This document shows positions 14,287 to 25,859 of a stretch of 64,000 bases of DNA, one piece after another. The stretch's first letter is position 1. Each line of letters begins with the position of its first letter. Made by a program: the position numbers and the translations under genes. The notes below the pieces were generated by a model. The model was not told the DNA's origin. It made no database searches and saw only the letters and a program-made list of their open reading frames with translations. Origin of the DNA: Argentina anserina (Eukaryota; Streptophyta; Magnoliopsida; Rosales; Rosaceae); the NCBI RefSeq assembly GCF_933775445.1, contig NW_026089400.1, positions 124,001 to 188,000 on the forward strand. Direction: 5' to 3'.

Positions 14287-15288
14287 GCATCTCAATTCCA
14301 CTGAAAAAGATCATCAACCTTGTGCACATACTAGCCAAAGCTCTACCAAATTTCATACTCACCCATCCAAGAAATCCTAAAACCGATTCCACCATTCTCC
14401 ACCAATCCTTAGCCTTCAAGCACGCTTGTGAAGAGGTTTCATCCCCTTGGAAAGCCACGGCTACACCTTGTGAGATCGCTTGATTGATAAAGTGTAACCA
14501 TGATTCTCTCTATGTTTATTTCGGTTTTTGGTTTTTCTTGTTCTTGGTTGTGTATGTATTTTGGTCATTGTAAACTTGTTTTGATTTTGTCTATGAGATA
14601 GTTACTTGTTTCAAATTATATAACTTTCGATTTTAGGTTTGTAGTTCTATGATTTTAGTTTATGCCGTGATATGTCTTTGTGTGATTTCGAGAGTATCTA
14701 TGTGTTATGTATACGCTTGTAGCATGATATTTAGGTTGTTGGATTTATGACTTGTGCTATGAATATGTTTATCTTTTCTATGTGATTTTCGGAATTGCAT
14801 GATTGGGGGTTAAGTAGGTGACATGCTTAATGAATTCAATATGCGTGGCTTTGAAGTTACATGGTAGGATAAGTATGTTAGATTTCGATTAAGACCGCTT
14901 GGAATGAATCGAATGTGTTAAGTGTCTATGTGTTTAGGTTACTGCTTAGGACCCTAATTGCATGATCCAACCTTAGTTATTCATGATAGTGTCTCGGTAA
15001 GACTGTTAAAGGGGGACTAAAATCTGATTTTAGTTAGCTTTGTATGATTTGTTTTGGTAATGTATTATGTGTTGGTTGGTTGATCACATGTATATATTAG
15101 TTTAGGTTTATTTTATGTTTGATCCGAAATATATCTCAAATCTTTGAAACACTCATGAATTCGTTGATAAATGTTTGTGATTCTTTACCCTGGTTGGATC
15201 CCCGGTTTGTGAACGATACCCTCTTGCTTTATACTACTAACGATGCTTACACGGTTAATATTGATCTCGAGTAATCGAACCGATCAAA

Positions 15289-15306
15289 TGGCGCCGTTGC
15301 CGGGGA
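15289..15306 (+). other. Primer-binding site for tRNA-Asp
   Basis: The 18 bases TGGCGCCGTTGCCGGGGA begin two bases after the 5' LTR. They are the exact complement of the 3' end of plant tRNA-Asp(GUC), including its terminal CCA. tRNA-Asp priming is characteristic of Athila elements. The site is identical in the minus-strand element at 61396-61413. Confidence 0.93.
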
Positions 15307-16063
15307 TCCATCTCTATGGATCTCTAACCATTTAATTTCGAATTCACTGTTCATATTGTAAATTTGTATATTATTTTCTTACTTTGTTCTAACATATAGT
15401 AATTTTATCTTAGGTTGTTATTTTTTATGATTGAATGAATGATTGTTGTAGGTTGTAAATCAAACGGAATAGGTAAAGTTCCTTTTGTTAATATTAGCCT
15501 CAACCCCTCATGTTTTCTTCCAAAGTTTTTGCATGAGGTTGAGGGCGGCTTTTATTAACACTTGGAGAATTGTCTAACACCCAAGTTTAAGTCCAGCTGA
15601 GTAAGGGGCACGCTCTCTTATTACTCTGGTGCATGGGACCAAAATTGGATCTCAGAGAACTACTGACTGACATACATCTCGGTGATGGAGTCGATAGGGA
15701 GTTCGCTCTCCGTAGTTCAACAAATGAGTCCTACCATGTTCACTATCTCTGATTGAGCTATACGGCCTTCTGAAACAAAGACTTGATCTTGTGTCTAGAC
15801 ATCCATACTTAGGCCGCACGTCCACCTTGGTTTACAACTTAGAATCAATCGATCGTTCAATCATTGAAATGGCAAAAAGAACTTGTGAATTGTATGAACT
15901 TTTGTAAACGTAAAGAACTAACTCTTTGTAAACTTGACAATATAGTGTCGTGCCCTTCCCCATAAGTGTGCGTGTGAATGACTAAAGGAAGGCACGATTT
16001 ATATGTGTTCATTGTGTATTCTTCAATGCTAACTCTTTAACTTTCGTGTCACAGGTACTATGC
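15307..16063 (+). other. 5' leader of the intact element
   Basis: This 757-bp non-coding stretch lies between the primer-binding site and the gag start. It holds a long imperfect hairpin at 15487-15559 and several upstream ATGs. One of them, at 16060, opens a six-codon reading frame that overlaps the gag start in another frame. About the first 615 bp are clearly related to 60786-61395 (minus strand). The last ~140 bp are not present there. Confidence 0.8.
15487..15559 (+). other. Large imperfect hairpin in the leader
   Basis: The left arm 15487-15512 (GTTAATATTAGCC and on) pairs with the right arm 15532-15559 (ending TTATTAAC), leaving a 19-base loop with a few mismatches and a two-base bulge. 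The same structure occurs inverted at 61142-61214 in the second element. Its place close to the primer-binding site suggests an RNA structure for packaging, dimerisation or translation; that function is inferred. Confidence 0.7.
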
Positions 16064-19000
16064 ATGTCCGAAATATCTAAGAGAACACAAGAGCTCAAGG
16101 ATCGAATTCAAGCACTTAGAGATTTAAACAACTCTTTCACAAGTGGACCTTTATATTTCGAAACATCTCCAAGCAATTCAATCTTGAACTCTTCACCTAG
16201 ATCAGAAGAAGAGGAGGATCCTTTCTTTCCCTTCATCTTGAATTCAGAGACAGACACAATTGCGGACCGTGATATAGTTCCTGTTGGTGCTCCAATGGCA
16301 CTCAAGAATGCTTTCATCCCCACCACCCCTGAATCACCTTCATGCATTGCTTTCACTCCACCCAATGAAGCCAACTTCTCCATTCCGGTTCAATTGCTTG
16401 GGCAGCTGCCTAAGTATTCTGGTTCCTCAATGGAAGACCCTAATGTTCACCTTAGGGAGTTCTTGGACATTTGCAAGCTCCAATCGATTCATCATCTATC
16501 TCAAGAAGGCTTGAGGTTGCTTTTGTTTCCATTTACCCTTAAGGACGATGCTAAACGTTGGTTGTACTCTCTGCCTCCGGGAATCATCACCACATGGGAT
16601 GAAATGACTAGGAAGTTCTTGAAACAATTCTTCCCTGCTCAACTCACGAAAAGACTAAGAAGGGAGATTCAGAACTTCACTCAAAAGGATGGTGATTCAC
16701 TCTACGAGGCATGGGAGGAATTTCAAGAACTACAAAGAAAGTGCCCTCACCATGGTATTTCGTTGGATGACTTGGTGCAATTCTTCTATGAAGGACTCGA
16801 CACCATTAACAAGAGTATGGTGGATTGGGCATGTGGCTGCACATTCATGAACAAGACCAGCCAAGAAGCTTACACCTTGATTGATGACTTGGCAGACAAC
16901 AATCGTCAATTTAGTTCTAAGGAAAAGAGAGGAAGCAAGAGCCGTGGAGTGTATGACGTTGATACAAGGAATCAAATGGCTACTTTAGAAAGAAAGCTTG
17001 ATGTTCTAGTTAAGGCATTCAATGGTTCGACCATCAACACTCAAGCGTGTGGCATTTGTTCATTCAAGGACCACACCACCGAGAATTGTCCAAATGGTGC
17101 AATAACTGAAGAGGAGTTGAACTTCATGGGGCAACAAAGGCCTAGGTACGATCCTTACTCGAACACATACAATCCTGGACTTAGAGACCATCCCAACTTT
17201 CGCTGGAACAACAATGCTCAACCGTCCAATGCTCAAGGTCAAGGACCTCGTCCTTCAGGTTTGTTTGTGCGACCTCAGGTACCTCAAGGTTCTGTTCCAT
17301 TTAACTCCAATGTTCATGGTTCAAATAATACATCTGCACCTAACTATGATGAACTTTTGAAGTCCCTTGCTCAAGGGCAACAAAATTTAAACTCTGCTAC
17401 TCAAGCTTTAGTTACAGGTCAACAAGCTCATTCTAAAGACATAACCGAGCTTAAGAAGCAGATGGGACAAGTGATCGACTTCATGGGTAAGATCCATGAA
17501 GGAGGTAAGTTGCCAAGCCAAACCGAGCCAAATCCCAATGTGAAGGCCATGATGACAAGAAGTGGCAGGCTATTAGATGTTCCATTGCAGCCAATCAAGA
17601 AGGCCATGCCTTCTAAAGACAAAGAGGCCGAGAATTTCAATGCAAATGACCAAGAGAAGGACCCTGCCTCCTCTGAGGTCAATGATGTCGTGCCTCTTCC
17701 CACAAGTGATCATGACGCGCATGACAAAGGTAAGGATCCTAACTCTAGTGGTTTAGTTTCAACTAATGCCCTTCCTCGTGTTCCCTTCCCCAATAGATTT
17801 GCAAAGCAAAAGAAGAATGACTCTGATCAAGTCATGCTCGACATTTTCAAAAAGGTGGAAGTGAATATGCCTCTTATTGAATGCATACAACAGAATCCTA
17901 GGTATGCTAAGTTTTTGAAAGAATTGTGCACTAATAAGAGGATGACTCGAGAGAAGGAGGTTGTCACAATGAGTGAGACGGTTTCTGCCGTGCTCCAACG
18001 GAAGCTACCACCAAAGCTTAAGGATCCAGGGAGTTTTTCTATCCCTTGTACAATCGGAAACATGACATTTGAAAAGATAATGTTAGACTTAGGTGCATCG
18101 ATCAATGTAATGCCTTACTATATTTATGAGGATCTAGGTCTAGGTGATTTGAAACGAGATAATGTTGTGATTCGATTGGCAGATTGTTCCAACAAAGTCC
18201 CTTTGGGCTATGTTGAAGATGTTCTTGTGCATGTTTCGAGCTTGATATTCCCTGCGGACTTCTATGTCCTTGACATGGAGCCAACTGAAGGAGATGACAA
18301 GGAGGTCCCTATTCTGTTGGGGCGTCCCTTTATGAGGACTGCAAGAACGAAGATTGATGTGTTTAGTGGATCACTCACCTTTGAGTTCGACGGTGAAGTG
18401 ATTAGCTTCAACATCTTTGAAGCTATGAGGTATCCCCTTTCGGAATTAAGTGATTGTTTTTCAGTTGACATTCTTGATTCCCTTGCAGATAACTATCTAG
18501 ATACCTTGGCACATGACGAGTTGGCACTCACCATTGCCCAAGGGGCCGGATTTACAAGTGATGGCTCCAACATTTCTGAGTTGGAAACCAATGATGCCGT
18601 GCCATCATTTGTACTAGAGAATGTGGCCTCTCTTGAGGTTTCGCAACGTGAGGTAAGTTATGTCTCTCCTAGTCCAATTCTCTTAACTACTAACAAGAAT
18701 CTTCCTTCTGTGGTGCAAGCCCCAAAGCTTGATCTTAAGGTTCTTCCGGACCACTTGAAGTATGCGTTTTTGGGAGATGAGGATACATTGCCAGTGATCA
18801 TTTCCTCTACACTCAACGAGGAACAAGAAGAGAGATTGATTGAAGTGTTAAAGAGACACAAGACAGCAATAGGATGGACCCTAGCCGACATCAAAGGAAT
18901 CAGCCCTACCATGTGTGTGCACCGAATTTTGCTTGAAGATGGTGCCAAACCAACCAAGGAATGTCAAAGACGCCTTCACCCACCAATGATGCAAGTTGTA

Positions 19001-21628
19001 AAGGATGAAATCACTAAGTTGCACGATTGTGGCGTGATCTACCCCATCTCGGATAGTAGGTGGATCTCTCCCATTCAAGTTGTGCCAAAGAAGTCAGGAA
19101 TCACGGTGGTAAAGAACAAAGAGAACGAGTTGGTGCCTCAAAGGACAGTGACCGGTTATAGAGTGTGTATCGACTATAGGAAGCTGAATGCTACAACAAG
19201 GAAGGACCATATGCCATTGCCATTTATTGATCAAATGCTTGAGAGGTTAGCTGGTCATTCTTTCTATTGTTTCCTTGATGGATATAGTGGATACAATCAA
19301 ATTAGTGTTGCGGAAGAAGATCAAGAAAAGACTACGTTCACATGCCCTTTTGGTACGTTTGCTTATCGTCGCATGCCTTTTGGTTTATGCAACGCTCCAG
19401 GTACGTTTCAACGCTGCATGTATCACATTTTCTCTGAGTATATTGGTTCTAAAATTGAAGTTTTCATGGATGATTTTTCTGTTTATGGTGAAAATTTCGA
19501 AACATGCCTAGAGAATGTTGAACTTGTGCTCAAACGTTGTGAAGAAACTAACTTGGTTTTGAATTGGGAGAAATGTCATTTCATGGTCACACAAGGCATT
19601 GTCTTAGGCCATATTGTTTCATCTAGAGGAATTGAGGTTGATAAATCTAAAATAGATCTTGTGCGTCACTTACCCCTCCCCACAAGTGTGAGGGATGTTC
19701 GATCTTTTCTTGGACATGCAGGTTTCTATCGTAGGTTTATGAAGGACTTTTCCAAGATTGCGAGACCAATGAGTTCATTGCTTCAAAAGGACGTTCCCTT
19801 TCACTTTGATGATGATTGCAAGCTTGCATTCGAGACTTTGAAGAAGCTCTTAACTTCAGCACCAATCATGGCACCGCCGGATTGGTCCTTGCCATTTGAG
19901 TTGATGTGTGATGCCTCCGACTATGCAGTTGGAGCCGTGCTAGGGCAGAGGAAGGACAAGCAGCCCTACGCCATCTATTATGCCTCACGAACACTCAATG
20001 ATGCTCAACAAAACTACACCACAACCGAAAAAGAACTTCTTGCCGTGATCTTTGCTTTAGATAAGTTTCGTTCTTACTTACTTCAATCCAAAGTTATTGT
20101 TTACACTGACCATGCAGCCTTGAAGTACTTAATGATGAAAAAGGATGCCAAACCAAGATTGATTCGATGGATTCTCTTGCTCCAAGAGTTCGATCTCGAG
20201 ATCAAGGACAAGAAGGGCAGTGACAATGTTGTGGCGGATCACTTGAGTCGTTTGGTGAGAGATGCCGAGCCCTTGGCTATCCAAGAGAGCTTTCCGGATG
20301 AGCAACTCTTTCGAGTTGAGGTAAGTGAGCCATGGTATGCAAATATTGTCAATTATCTTGTTTCTAAGCAATTTCCGGATACTTTATCGCATGCTCAAAA
20401 GAATAGACTCAAGGCTTTAGCTAAGTATTATGTTTGGGATGAACCATATTTGTGGAAACATTGTGTTGATCAAATCATTAGGAGGTGTGTCCCTGAATCT
20501 GAACATCATTCTATACTTACTTTTTGCCATTCTGAATCTTGTGGAGGACATTTTGGTTCACGTAGGACTGCTCTAAAGGTGTTAGAATGTGGTTTCTTTT
20601 GGCCTACGATTTTTAACGATGCATATCATTTTTGCATGACTTGTGATAGATGCCAACGCATGGGAAATTTAGGATCTAGGGATCAAATGCCTATGACACC
20701 GATTATATATGTTGAAATATTTGATTGTTGGGGCATTGATTTCATGGGACCTTTTCCTAACTCAAATGGTTTCTTGTACATACTCGTTTGTGTTGATTAT
20801 GTTTCGAAATGGGTGGAAGCAAAAGCCACCCGTACTAATGATTCTCGAGTTGTTGCAGATTTCCTTCGTTCTAACATTTTCTCTAGGTTTGGTATGCCGA
20901 GAGTTATCATTAGTGATGGAGGATCTCACTTTTGCAACCGGACCATTGAGGCGTTGTTGAAGAAGTATGGAATCAAGCATAAGGTTGCTACGCCTTATCA
21001 CCCTCAAACAAGTGGACAAGTGGAGCTATCTAATCGTGAGATCAAGAGAATTTTGGAGAAGTCTGTTGGACCATCACGCAAGGATTGGTCTCAACGATTG
21101 GATGATGCTCTTTGGGCCTATAGGACGGCATACAAGACTCCTCTTGGCATGTCACCATTTCGATTAGTCTACGGCAAGGCGTGCCATCTTCCTGTGGAGC
21201 TTGAACATCGTGCATGGTGGGCTGTGAAGAATTTTAACATGGACATTGATGAGGCCGGATTGCATAGGAAGTTACAATTGCATGAGCTTGAAGAGATTAG
21301 AAATGAGGCCTATGATTCGGCAATGGTTTACAAGGAGAAGACTAAGACATTCCATGACCGCATGATTAGAAAGAAACACTTTGTCGTTGGGCAAAAAGTT
21401 CTTTTGTTTAATTCTCGACTTAGATTGTTTCCGGGCAAGCTCCGTTCTAGGTGGCTTGGACCGTTTGTTGTTACTAATACTTTTCCTTCTGGTGCTATTC
21501 AGATCAAAAGTATCGTGCATGGAAAGGAATTCACGGTCAATGGACATCGCTTGAAGCCGTACTATGAGAATTTTTTGGAGCATAACGTGGAGGAGACATC
21601 TCTCCTTGATCCTACGGCAAGCAAGTGA
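16064..21628 (+). CDS. gag-pol: Gag-Pol polyprotein, Athila lineage (1,854 aa)
   Basis: This is a single uninterrupted ORF encoding the structural and enzymatic proteins of the retrotransposon. I start it at the ATG at 16064; the frame is open a little upstream but has no earlier ATG. Its context (GC before, T after) is weak. Visible domains: retrotransposon Gag at about residues 118-282 (includes the [14 protein letters not shown] and [10 protein letters not shown] stretches); a CCHC zinc knuckle C329-C332-H337-C342; aspartic protease with D675 in DLGAS; reverse transcriptase with FMDD at 1134-1137; RNase H from about 1280 (D1283 in CDASD); integrase with a zinc site H1489, H1496, C1527, C1530 and catalytic D1559, D1618, E1654 (35 residues between the last two); and a C-terminal GPF-type module near 1795-1815. 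There is no chromodomain, second RNase H or dUTPase. Gag and Pol share one frame, so a protease must separate them. No stop or frameshift was found, and all catalytic residues I can place are present. Confidence 0.96.
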   Translation: MSEISKRTQELKDRIQALRDLNNSFTSGPLYFETSPSNSILNSSPRSEEEEDPFFPFILNSETDTIADRDIVPVGAPMALKNAFIPTTPESPSCIAFTPPNEANFSIPVQLLGQLPKYSGSSMEDPNVHLREFLDICKLQSIHHLSQEGLRLLLFPFTLKDDAKRWLYSLPPGIITTWDEMTRKFLKQFFPAQLTKRLRREIQNFTQKDGDSLYEAWEEFQELQRKCPHHGISLDDLVQFFYEGLDTINKSMVDWACGCTFMNKTSQEAYTLIDDLADNNRQFSSKEKRGSKSRGVYDVDTRNQMATLERKLDVLVKAFNGSTINTQACGICSFKDHTTENCPNGAITEEELNFMGQQRPRYDPYSNTYNPGLRDHPNFRWNNNAQPSNAQGQGPRPSGLFVRPQVPQGSVPFNSNVHGSNNTSAPNYDELLKSLAQGQQNLNSATQALVTGQQAHSKDITELKKQMGQVIDFMGKIHEGGKLPSQTEPNPNVKAMMTRSGRLLDVPLQPIKKAMPSKDKEAENFNANDQEKDPASSEVNDVVPLPTSDHDAHDKGKDPNSSGLVSTNALPRVPFPNRFAKQKKNDSDQVMLDIFKKVEVNMPLIECIQQNPRYAKFLKELCTNKRMTREKEVVTMSETVSAVLQRKLPPKLKDPGSFSIPCTIGNMTFEKIMLDLGASINVMPYYIYEDLGLGDLKRDNVVIRLADCSNKVPLGYVEDVLVHVSSLIFPADFYVLDMEPTEGDDKEVPILLGRPFMRTARTKIDVFSGSLTFEFDGEVISFNIFEAMRYPLSELSDCFSVDILDSLADNYLDTLAHDELALTIAQGAGFTSDGSNISELETNDAVPSFVLENVASLEVSQREVSYVSPSPILLTTNKNLPSVVQAPKLDLKVLPDHLKYAFLGDEDTLPVIISSTLNEEQEERLIEVLKRHKTAIGWTLADIKGISPTMCVHRILLEDGAKPTKECQRRLHPPMMQVVKDEITKLHDCGVIYPISDSRWISPIQVVPKKSGITVVKNKENELVPQRTVTGYRVCIDYRKLNATTRKDHMPLPFIDQMLERLAGHSFYCFLDGYSGYNQISVAEEDQEKTTFTCPFGTFAYRRMPFGLCNAPGTFQRCMYHIFSEYIGSKIEVFMDDFSVYGENFETCLENVELVLKRCEETNLVLNWEKCHFMVTQGIVLGHIVSSRGIEVDKSKIDLVRHLPLPTSVRDVRSFLGHAGFYRRFMKDFSKIARPMSSLLQKDVPFHFDDDCKLAFETLKKLLTSAPIMAPPDWSLPFELMCDASDYAVGAVLGQRKDKQPYAIYYASRTLNDAQQNYTTTEKELLAVIFALDKFRSYLLQSKVIVYTDHAALKYLMMKKDAKPRLIRWILLLQEFDLEIKDKKGSDNVVADHLSRLVRDAEPLAIQESFPDEQLFRVEVSEPWYANIVNYLVSKQFPDTLSHAQKNRLKALAKYYVWDEPYLWKHCVDQIIRRCVPESEHHSILTFCHSESCGGHFGSRRTALKVLECGFFWPTIFNDAYHFCMTCDRCQRMGNLGSRDQMPMTPIIYVEIFDCWGIDFMGPFPNSNGFLYILVCVDYVSKWVEAKATRTNDSRVVADFLRSNIFSRFGMPRVIISDGGSHFCNRTIEALLKKYGIKHKVATPYHPQTSGQVELSNREIKRILEKSVGPSRKDWSQRLDDALWAYRTAYKTPLGMSPFRLVYGKACHLPVELEHRAWWAVKNFNMDIDEAGLHRKLQLHELEEIRNEAYDSAMVYKEKTKTFHDRMIRKKHFVVGQKVLLFNSRLRLFPGKLRSRWLGPFVVTNTFPSGAIQIKSIVHGKEFTVNGHRLKPYYENFLEHNVEETSLLDPTASK

Positions 21629-21760
21629 TGCTTTGAAGATAGTCTAGGCTATAGACTCTAAACTTAAGCCAATGAAGGAGCCATCAACGAGTGTTTGCAT
21701 CCCTTATCTCTTTTTAATTTTTGTTGCTTATCATATTGTACATCGAGGGCAATGTAAGTT

Positions 21761-21777
21761 TCAAGTGTGGGGTGGGG
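21761..21777 (+). other. Internal polypurine-tract-like motif 1
   Basis: TCAAGTGTGGGGTGGGG resembles the tract before the 3' LTR (AAGTGTGGGGTTGT), sharing AAGTGTGGGGT. It could act as an additional plus-strand primer or be a relic; both are inferences. Confidence 0.5.
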
Positions 21778-22524
21778 TATACATCATTCGTTGAATTCTA
21801 TTGTTTGATGCCTATGTGTTTCAATTTTGTTGTGTTGATTTTTCAATTTCTAGTGTAATTTTTGGTTCTGTTTTTCGATTTTTAAGTTGTTTTGTTTTTG
21901 TTTTGAGTCTTAGGTATGCCTTTAACTGTCTAGGATGAGTATGATCTTTGGATGATTGGGTGAAAGATGATCACAAGATTGGAAATTGAACTTAATTTCT
22001 ATTTGATGGTTAATCGATGTGTAGAGATTGTACGAACATGTAGTAGATGAGGATTTTGAAACTTAGGTACAAAATGAGCATGTTCCTTACTTGTTTAAAT
22101 TCATGTAACCTATGTGAGTTTCGAGCCATATATGTGCCTTTCTTTGGAGAGTTTATTCTATCGTTTCTTGGCTATATAACCTCATTACATCTATTTTGAT
22201 CAATTCATATGCCATAGAATTGCAATGAACTAGAGAATGCTAGAACTTACTTTGTGAAACTTCCAAAACTTTTATCATAATATACTCTGATTTTGAAAAG
22301 GATTGTTGGATCTTTTTAGGATTCCACCACTTAAACCAAAAAGCCGTATGCCTTATTTGAGCCCTGCTTGGGACACCTTAGTATTAACCCATTTGAGCTT
22401 ACGTTAAACCTTTTCTTTCATCACCAACATGTTAATATCCTTGCTTAGTATAGTTATATCTCTACCTTGTTCTCGAGGCTTGGCAGAGCTGATATTTGAT
22501 GTTAATATGGAGTGATGATTCGAT

Positions 22525-22540
22525 TCAAGTGTGGGGTTGT
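22525..22540 (+). other. Internal polypurine-tract-like motif 2
   Basis: TCAAGTGTGGGGTTGT differs at one base of 16 from the terminal tract at 23393-23408. Such close identity 870 bp upstream suggests an internal duplication or a retained second priming site. Confidence 0.6.
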
Positions 22541-23392
22541 GCTATGTATGTATTTATGCCGTATGAAAAGAGTGAAAAGAATGAAGAGAAAAAAATAGAA
22601 AGATGCCGTGAGAAGAAAAAGAGAAAAATACATGAACACGGCTTGAAAGAACAAATATATATAAAGAAGTTACGGCATAGCTATGTTTGATGTGAATTTG
22701 GAGTTGTGATGTATTTGTTGAAGGCTCAATAATGTTATACTTTAGCCTTTGTTCGTTTTCACAATGTTTAGAGTGAAGAATGAGCCAACATGATAACATT
22801 GGCCCTTGTTTTATGGAGTATGGCGACATAAGGTGAATGATTCTTGCTCTGTTAAGTCTTGAGGATGACCTTTGTGATTCCTTTTACCTGAAAAATGATA
22901 TCCTTACCGAGCCTAAGCCTACCTTTTAAAAGATCCGCATGATTCTTAAAATGAGTAGCTCTTGATTTGTGGAGTTTGTTTCATGAGTAAGCATATGGTT
23001 TGGGTTCATTTGTGCATATGATTGGTATATTTCATGAGGTTTTCGAATTCACTATGTATTCATAACTCTTATAAGCATATGCCATGTTCTTGAGAGAAAA
23101 GATTCGGAGTGCATATCCCTTGTGAGTTGAATTTGAACTTGTTTTGAACATGTTGAGCTTAATATCACTTATGTTTCTGCCATGTCTTACTTGTTATGCG
23201 AGATCTCATGTTTATTAACCATTGAATTCATTCTATCTATTTTGATTGAGTGTTATTCTTGATGCTATGAGTTTGAAGATCGCTGAGACAAAATGTTGAA
23301 GGCATTATAGTTGAGTCATTAGTTTAGTTGTATCGATTTTTGTTTTACGTTTTTGTTTCTCTTTCTAGTATTTGCTAAGGGACTAGCAAAGC

Positions 23393-23408
23393 TTAAGTGT
23401 GGGGTTGT
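23393..23408 (+). other. Polypurine tract before the 3' LTR
   Basis: TTAAGTGTGGGGTTGT ends directly at the TG of the 3' LTR, the expected place for the plus-strand primer of reverse transcription. It is G-rich but interrupted by T, as is usual for Athila-type elements. Confidence 0.8.
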
Positions 23409-25566
23409 TGATAGGAGCACAAAGTGTGACGTTCTTAATGCATTTATGCCCTATTTTTACTCTTTGTTACCTCTTATTTAGTATGTTTTAGTTTCTTTTG
23501 TATGAATAAGTGTTTAGGTAGAACTTATATCAATTATGAGTGAATTGATGATGAAATCGTGCTAAGTGTTAAGAATCCTTGTTGAGATATGATTCCTTGT
23601 TCGAGTAGGATTCATCCTTTTGTATTTCTTTGTTTCTAATGTACTTATTCTTATTAGGAAATACCAATCCATGTTGGAGAAGGAAAGCAATCCTAGTTCC
23701 TCAAGGAAAGAGAAGAAGATACACTTAAAAGCCCAATCCATGTAAGAATGAAAATGCTGTCAAGATTTGTAGTCCAACTTCGACGGGCTCCCCTGGATAG
23801 CTCCGATCGAGTTAGAAGACCTACTTTATATGGAAATAAAGGTATTTGAGTCTAGTTTCTGTAGGATTTAGAATCAAATCAATATCTTATTCCTATAGAG
23901 AGATATGACTGAATCATTGATCGGAGGTCCAGTGAGTTCGGCGGAATTATCTCAGCCATTGATTTGCTTTTGATCCAAGGGCTATGAGGGAAACTTGGGG
24001 CTTTGTTCCTCCTGCAAATAGAGCACAAATATGTATCAGAATGTCCATAAATCCCTGCAACAAAGAATGTCAAAGAAGGCATGCAGCAAATTAAATGAGA
24101 AGAGGCAAGAAAGTCAAAGAAGGCATGCAGCAAATTTAATGAGGAGAGGTATGAAAAATCAAACATGGCTGCACCAATTAAGACTTTTGCTGCCTCCCTA
24201 ATTCAAAGGAAGAAATTTGTGCAAAATAAATCAGCAATAAAGGAGGAAGAAGATATGTAATTAATGCAAAAGATATGCAATCCTTATACAAATCAGAATT
24301 CTGGCAGTGCAGATCATCCATCTTTGACGGGCTCCGCTGGACAGCTCAAAATGATTGAGAAAATGTACCTTATATGGATGAAAAGCCACGGAAGTCTAGT
24401 TGAAATTGCCAGTTGGAATCATCTCAATATCTATTTTCTAGAGAAAGTTATGGCCACAACAAGGGACAAAGGTCAAATCTGCCGAATCTAGGAAACCTCA
24501 ACCAATTTGGTTTCAACTTTGTGGACTTTGTGGCCATCCTCCCTTGGGTTTCTTCCTCTATATATAGCATCTCAATTCCACTGAAAAAGATCATCAACCT
24601 TGTGCACATACTAGCCAAAGCTCTACCAAATTTCATACTCACCCATCCAAGAAATCCTAAAACCGATTCCACCATTCTCCACCAATCCTTAGCCTTCAAG
24701 CACGCTTGTGAAGAGGTTTCATCCCCTTGGAAAGCCACGGCTACACCTTGTGAGATCGCTTGATTGATAAAGTGTAACCATGATTCTCTCTATGTTTATT
24801 TCGGTTTTTGGTTTTTCTTGTTCTTGGTTGTGTATGTATTTTGGTCATTGTAAACTTGTTTTGATTTTGTCTATGAGATAGTTACTTGTTTCAAATTATA
24901 TAACTTTCGATTTTAGGTTTGTAGTTCTATGATTTTAGTTTATGCCGTGATATGTCTTTGTGTGATTTCGAGAGTATCTATATGTTATGTATACGCTTGT
25001 AGCATGATATTTAGGTTGTTGGATTTATGACTTGTGCTATGAATATGTTTATCTTTTCTATGTGATTTTCGGAATTGCATGATTGGGGGTTAAGTAGGTG
25101 ACATGCTTAATGAATTCAATATGCGTGGCTTTGAAGTTACATGGTAGGATAAGTATGTTAGATTTCGATTAAGACCGCTTGGAATGAATCGAATGTGTTA
25201 AGTGTCTATGTGTTTAGGTTACTGCTTAGGACCCTAATTGCATGATCCAACCTTAGTTATTCATGATAGTGTCTCGGTAAGACTGTTAAAGGGGGACTAA
25301 AATCTGATTTTAGTTAGCTTTGTATGATTTGTTTTGGTAATGTATTATGTGTTGGTTGGTTGATCACATGTATATATTAGTTTAGGTTTATTTTATGTTT
25401 GATCCGAAATATATCTCAAATCTTTGAAACACTCATGAATTCGTTGATAAATGTTTGTGATTCTTTACCCTGGTTGGATCCCCGGTTTGTGAACGATACC
25501 CTCTTGCTTTATACTACTAACGATGCTTACAGGGTTAATATTGATCTCGAGTAATCGAACCGATCA
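23409..25566 (+). repeat. 3' LTR of the intact Athila-like element
   Basis: This LTR is 2,158 bp, the same length as the 5' LTR, and differs from it at 8 bases with no indels by my reading. It starts TGATAGGAGC and ends CGATCA, followed by AATAG. It provides the polyadenylation region of the element's RNA; I could not place the signal with confidence. Confidence 0.97.
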
Positions 25567-25571
25567 AATAG
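25567..25571. other. Target-site duplication, right copy (AATAG)
   Basis: Identical to 13124-13128. It directly follows the CA that ends the 3' LTR, and the satellite then resumes with TAAAGATACGC in the correct phase. Confidence 0.97.
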
Positions 25572-25859
25572 TAAAGATACGCAAACGATGTAAAGATACA
25601 CAATTGGAATAGTAAAGATACGCAAACGATGTAAAGATACTCAGTTTGAAAGAAACACACTCCCACACTTGCAAAACTCTCAAATACAATAGAAACTCGC
25701 ATCAGAAAGCCTTACAGAAAGATACTCAAACGAGAAATGAAAAGATACACAATTGGAATAGTAAAGATACGCAAACGATGTAAAGATACTCAGTTTGAAA
25801 GAAACACACCCCCACACTTGCAAAACTCTCAAATACAATAGAAACTCGCATCAGAAGCC

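Larger units (their letters stand above)
13129..15286 (+). repeat. 5' LTR of the intact Athila-like element
   Basis: It starts TGATAGGAGC and ends AACCGATCA (TG...CA termini), 2,158 bp long, and is repeated at 23409-25566. It contains a 44-bp direct repeat near 13791-13878, two related modules beginning GACGGGCTCCCCTGGA (about 13502 and 14046), a TATA box at 14279-14286, and an A/T-rich downstream half without long ORFs. Short ORFs inside it, such as the antisense 95-codon frame at 13599-13886, are not regarded as genes. Confidence 0.97.
21629..23392 (+). other. 3' non-coding region of the intact element
   Basis: These 1.76 kb lie between the Gag-Pol stop and the purine tract. Some Athila elements carry an env-like ORF here, but the longest + strand frame is only 64 codons (22496-22690) and shows no signal peptide or membrane-anchor pattern. 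The region is T-rich and holds two extra purine-tract-like motifs (21761 and 22525). The first bases after the stop (GTCTAGGCTATAGACTCTAA) resemble the segment next to 60240 on the minus strand of the second element. Confidence 0.75.
13129..25566 (+). mobile_element. Complete Athila-like Ty3/Gypsy LTR retrotransposon (12,438 bp)
   Basis: The order is 5' LTR, tRNA-Asp primer-binding site, leader, single Gag-Pol ORF, long 3' non-coding region, purine-rich tract and 3' LTR, flanked by a perfect 5-bp target-site duplication. The two LTRs are exactly 2,158 bp each and differ at 8 positions by my reading (13176, 13785, 14000, 14009, 14056, 14089, 14702 and 15252, against the same places plus 10280). 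That is about 0.37% divergence. Under commonly assumed plant rates of 0.7-1.3e-8 per site per year, insertion would be about 0.14-0.26 million years ago. The protein domain order, with no chromodomain and no second RNase H, together with the tRNA-Asp primer, fits the Athila lineage. The coding region is intact, so the element may be autonomous. No env-like ORF is present. Confidence 0.96.

Noticed and set aside
14133..14483. Overlapping 116-codon (+) and 96-codon (-) frames in the LTR around the TATA box
   Set aside because: They span the promoter and are not kept in the minus-strand LTR, where the frame diverges after about 50 codons.
16046..16063. Upstream GTG start giving six more residues for Gag-Pol
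   Set aside because: Plant mRNAs normally start at AUG. The first in-frame ATG is at 16064, and the six extra residues show no conservation evidence.
22496..22690. Possible env-like gene in the 3' region
   Set aside because: It is only 64 codons, highly charged and low complexity, without signal peptide or transmembrane segments.
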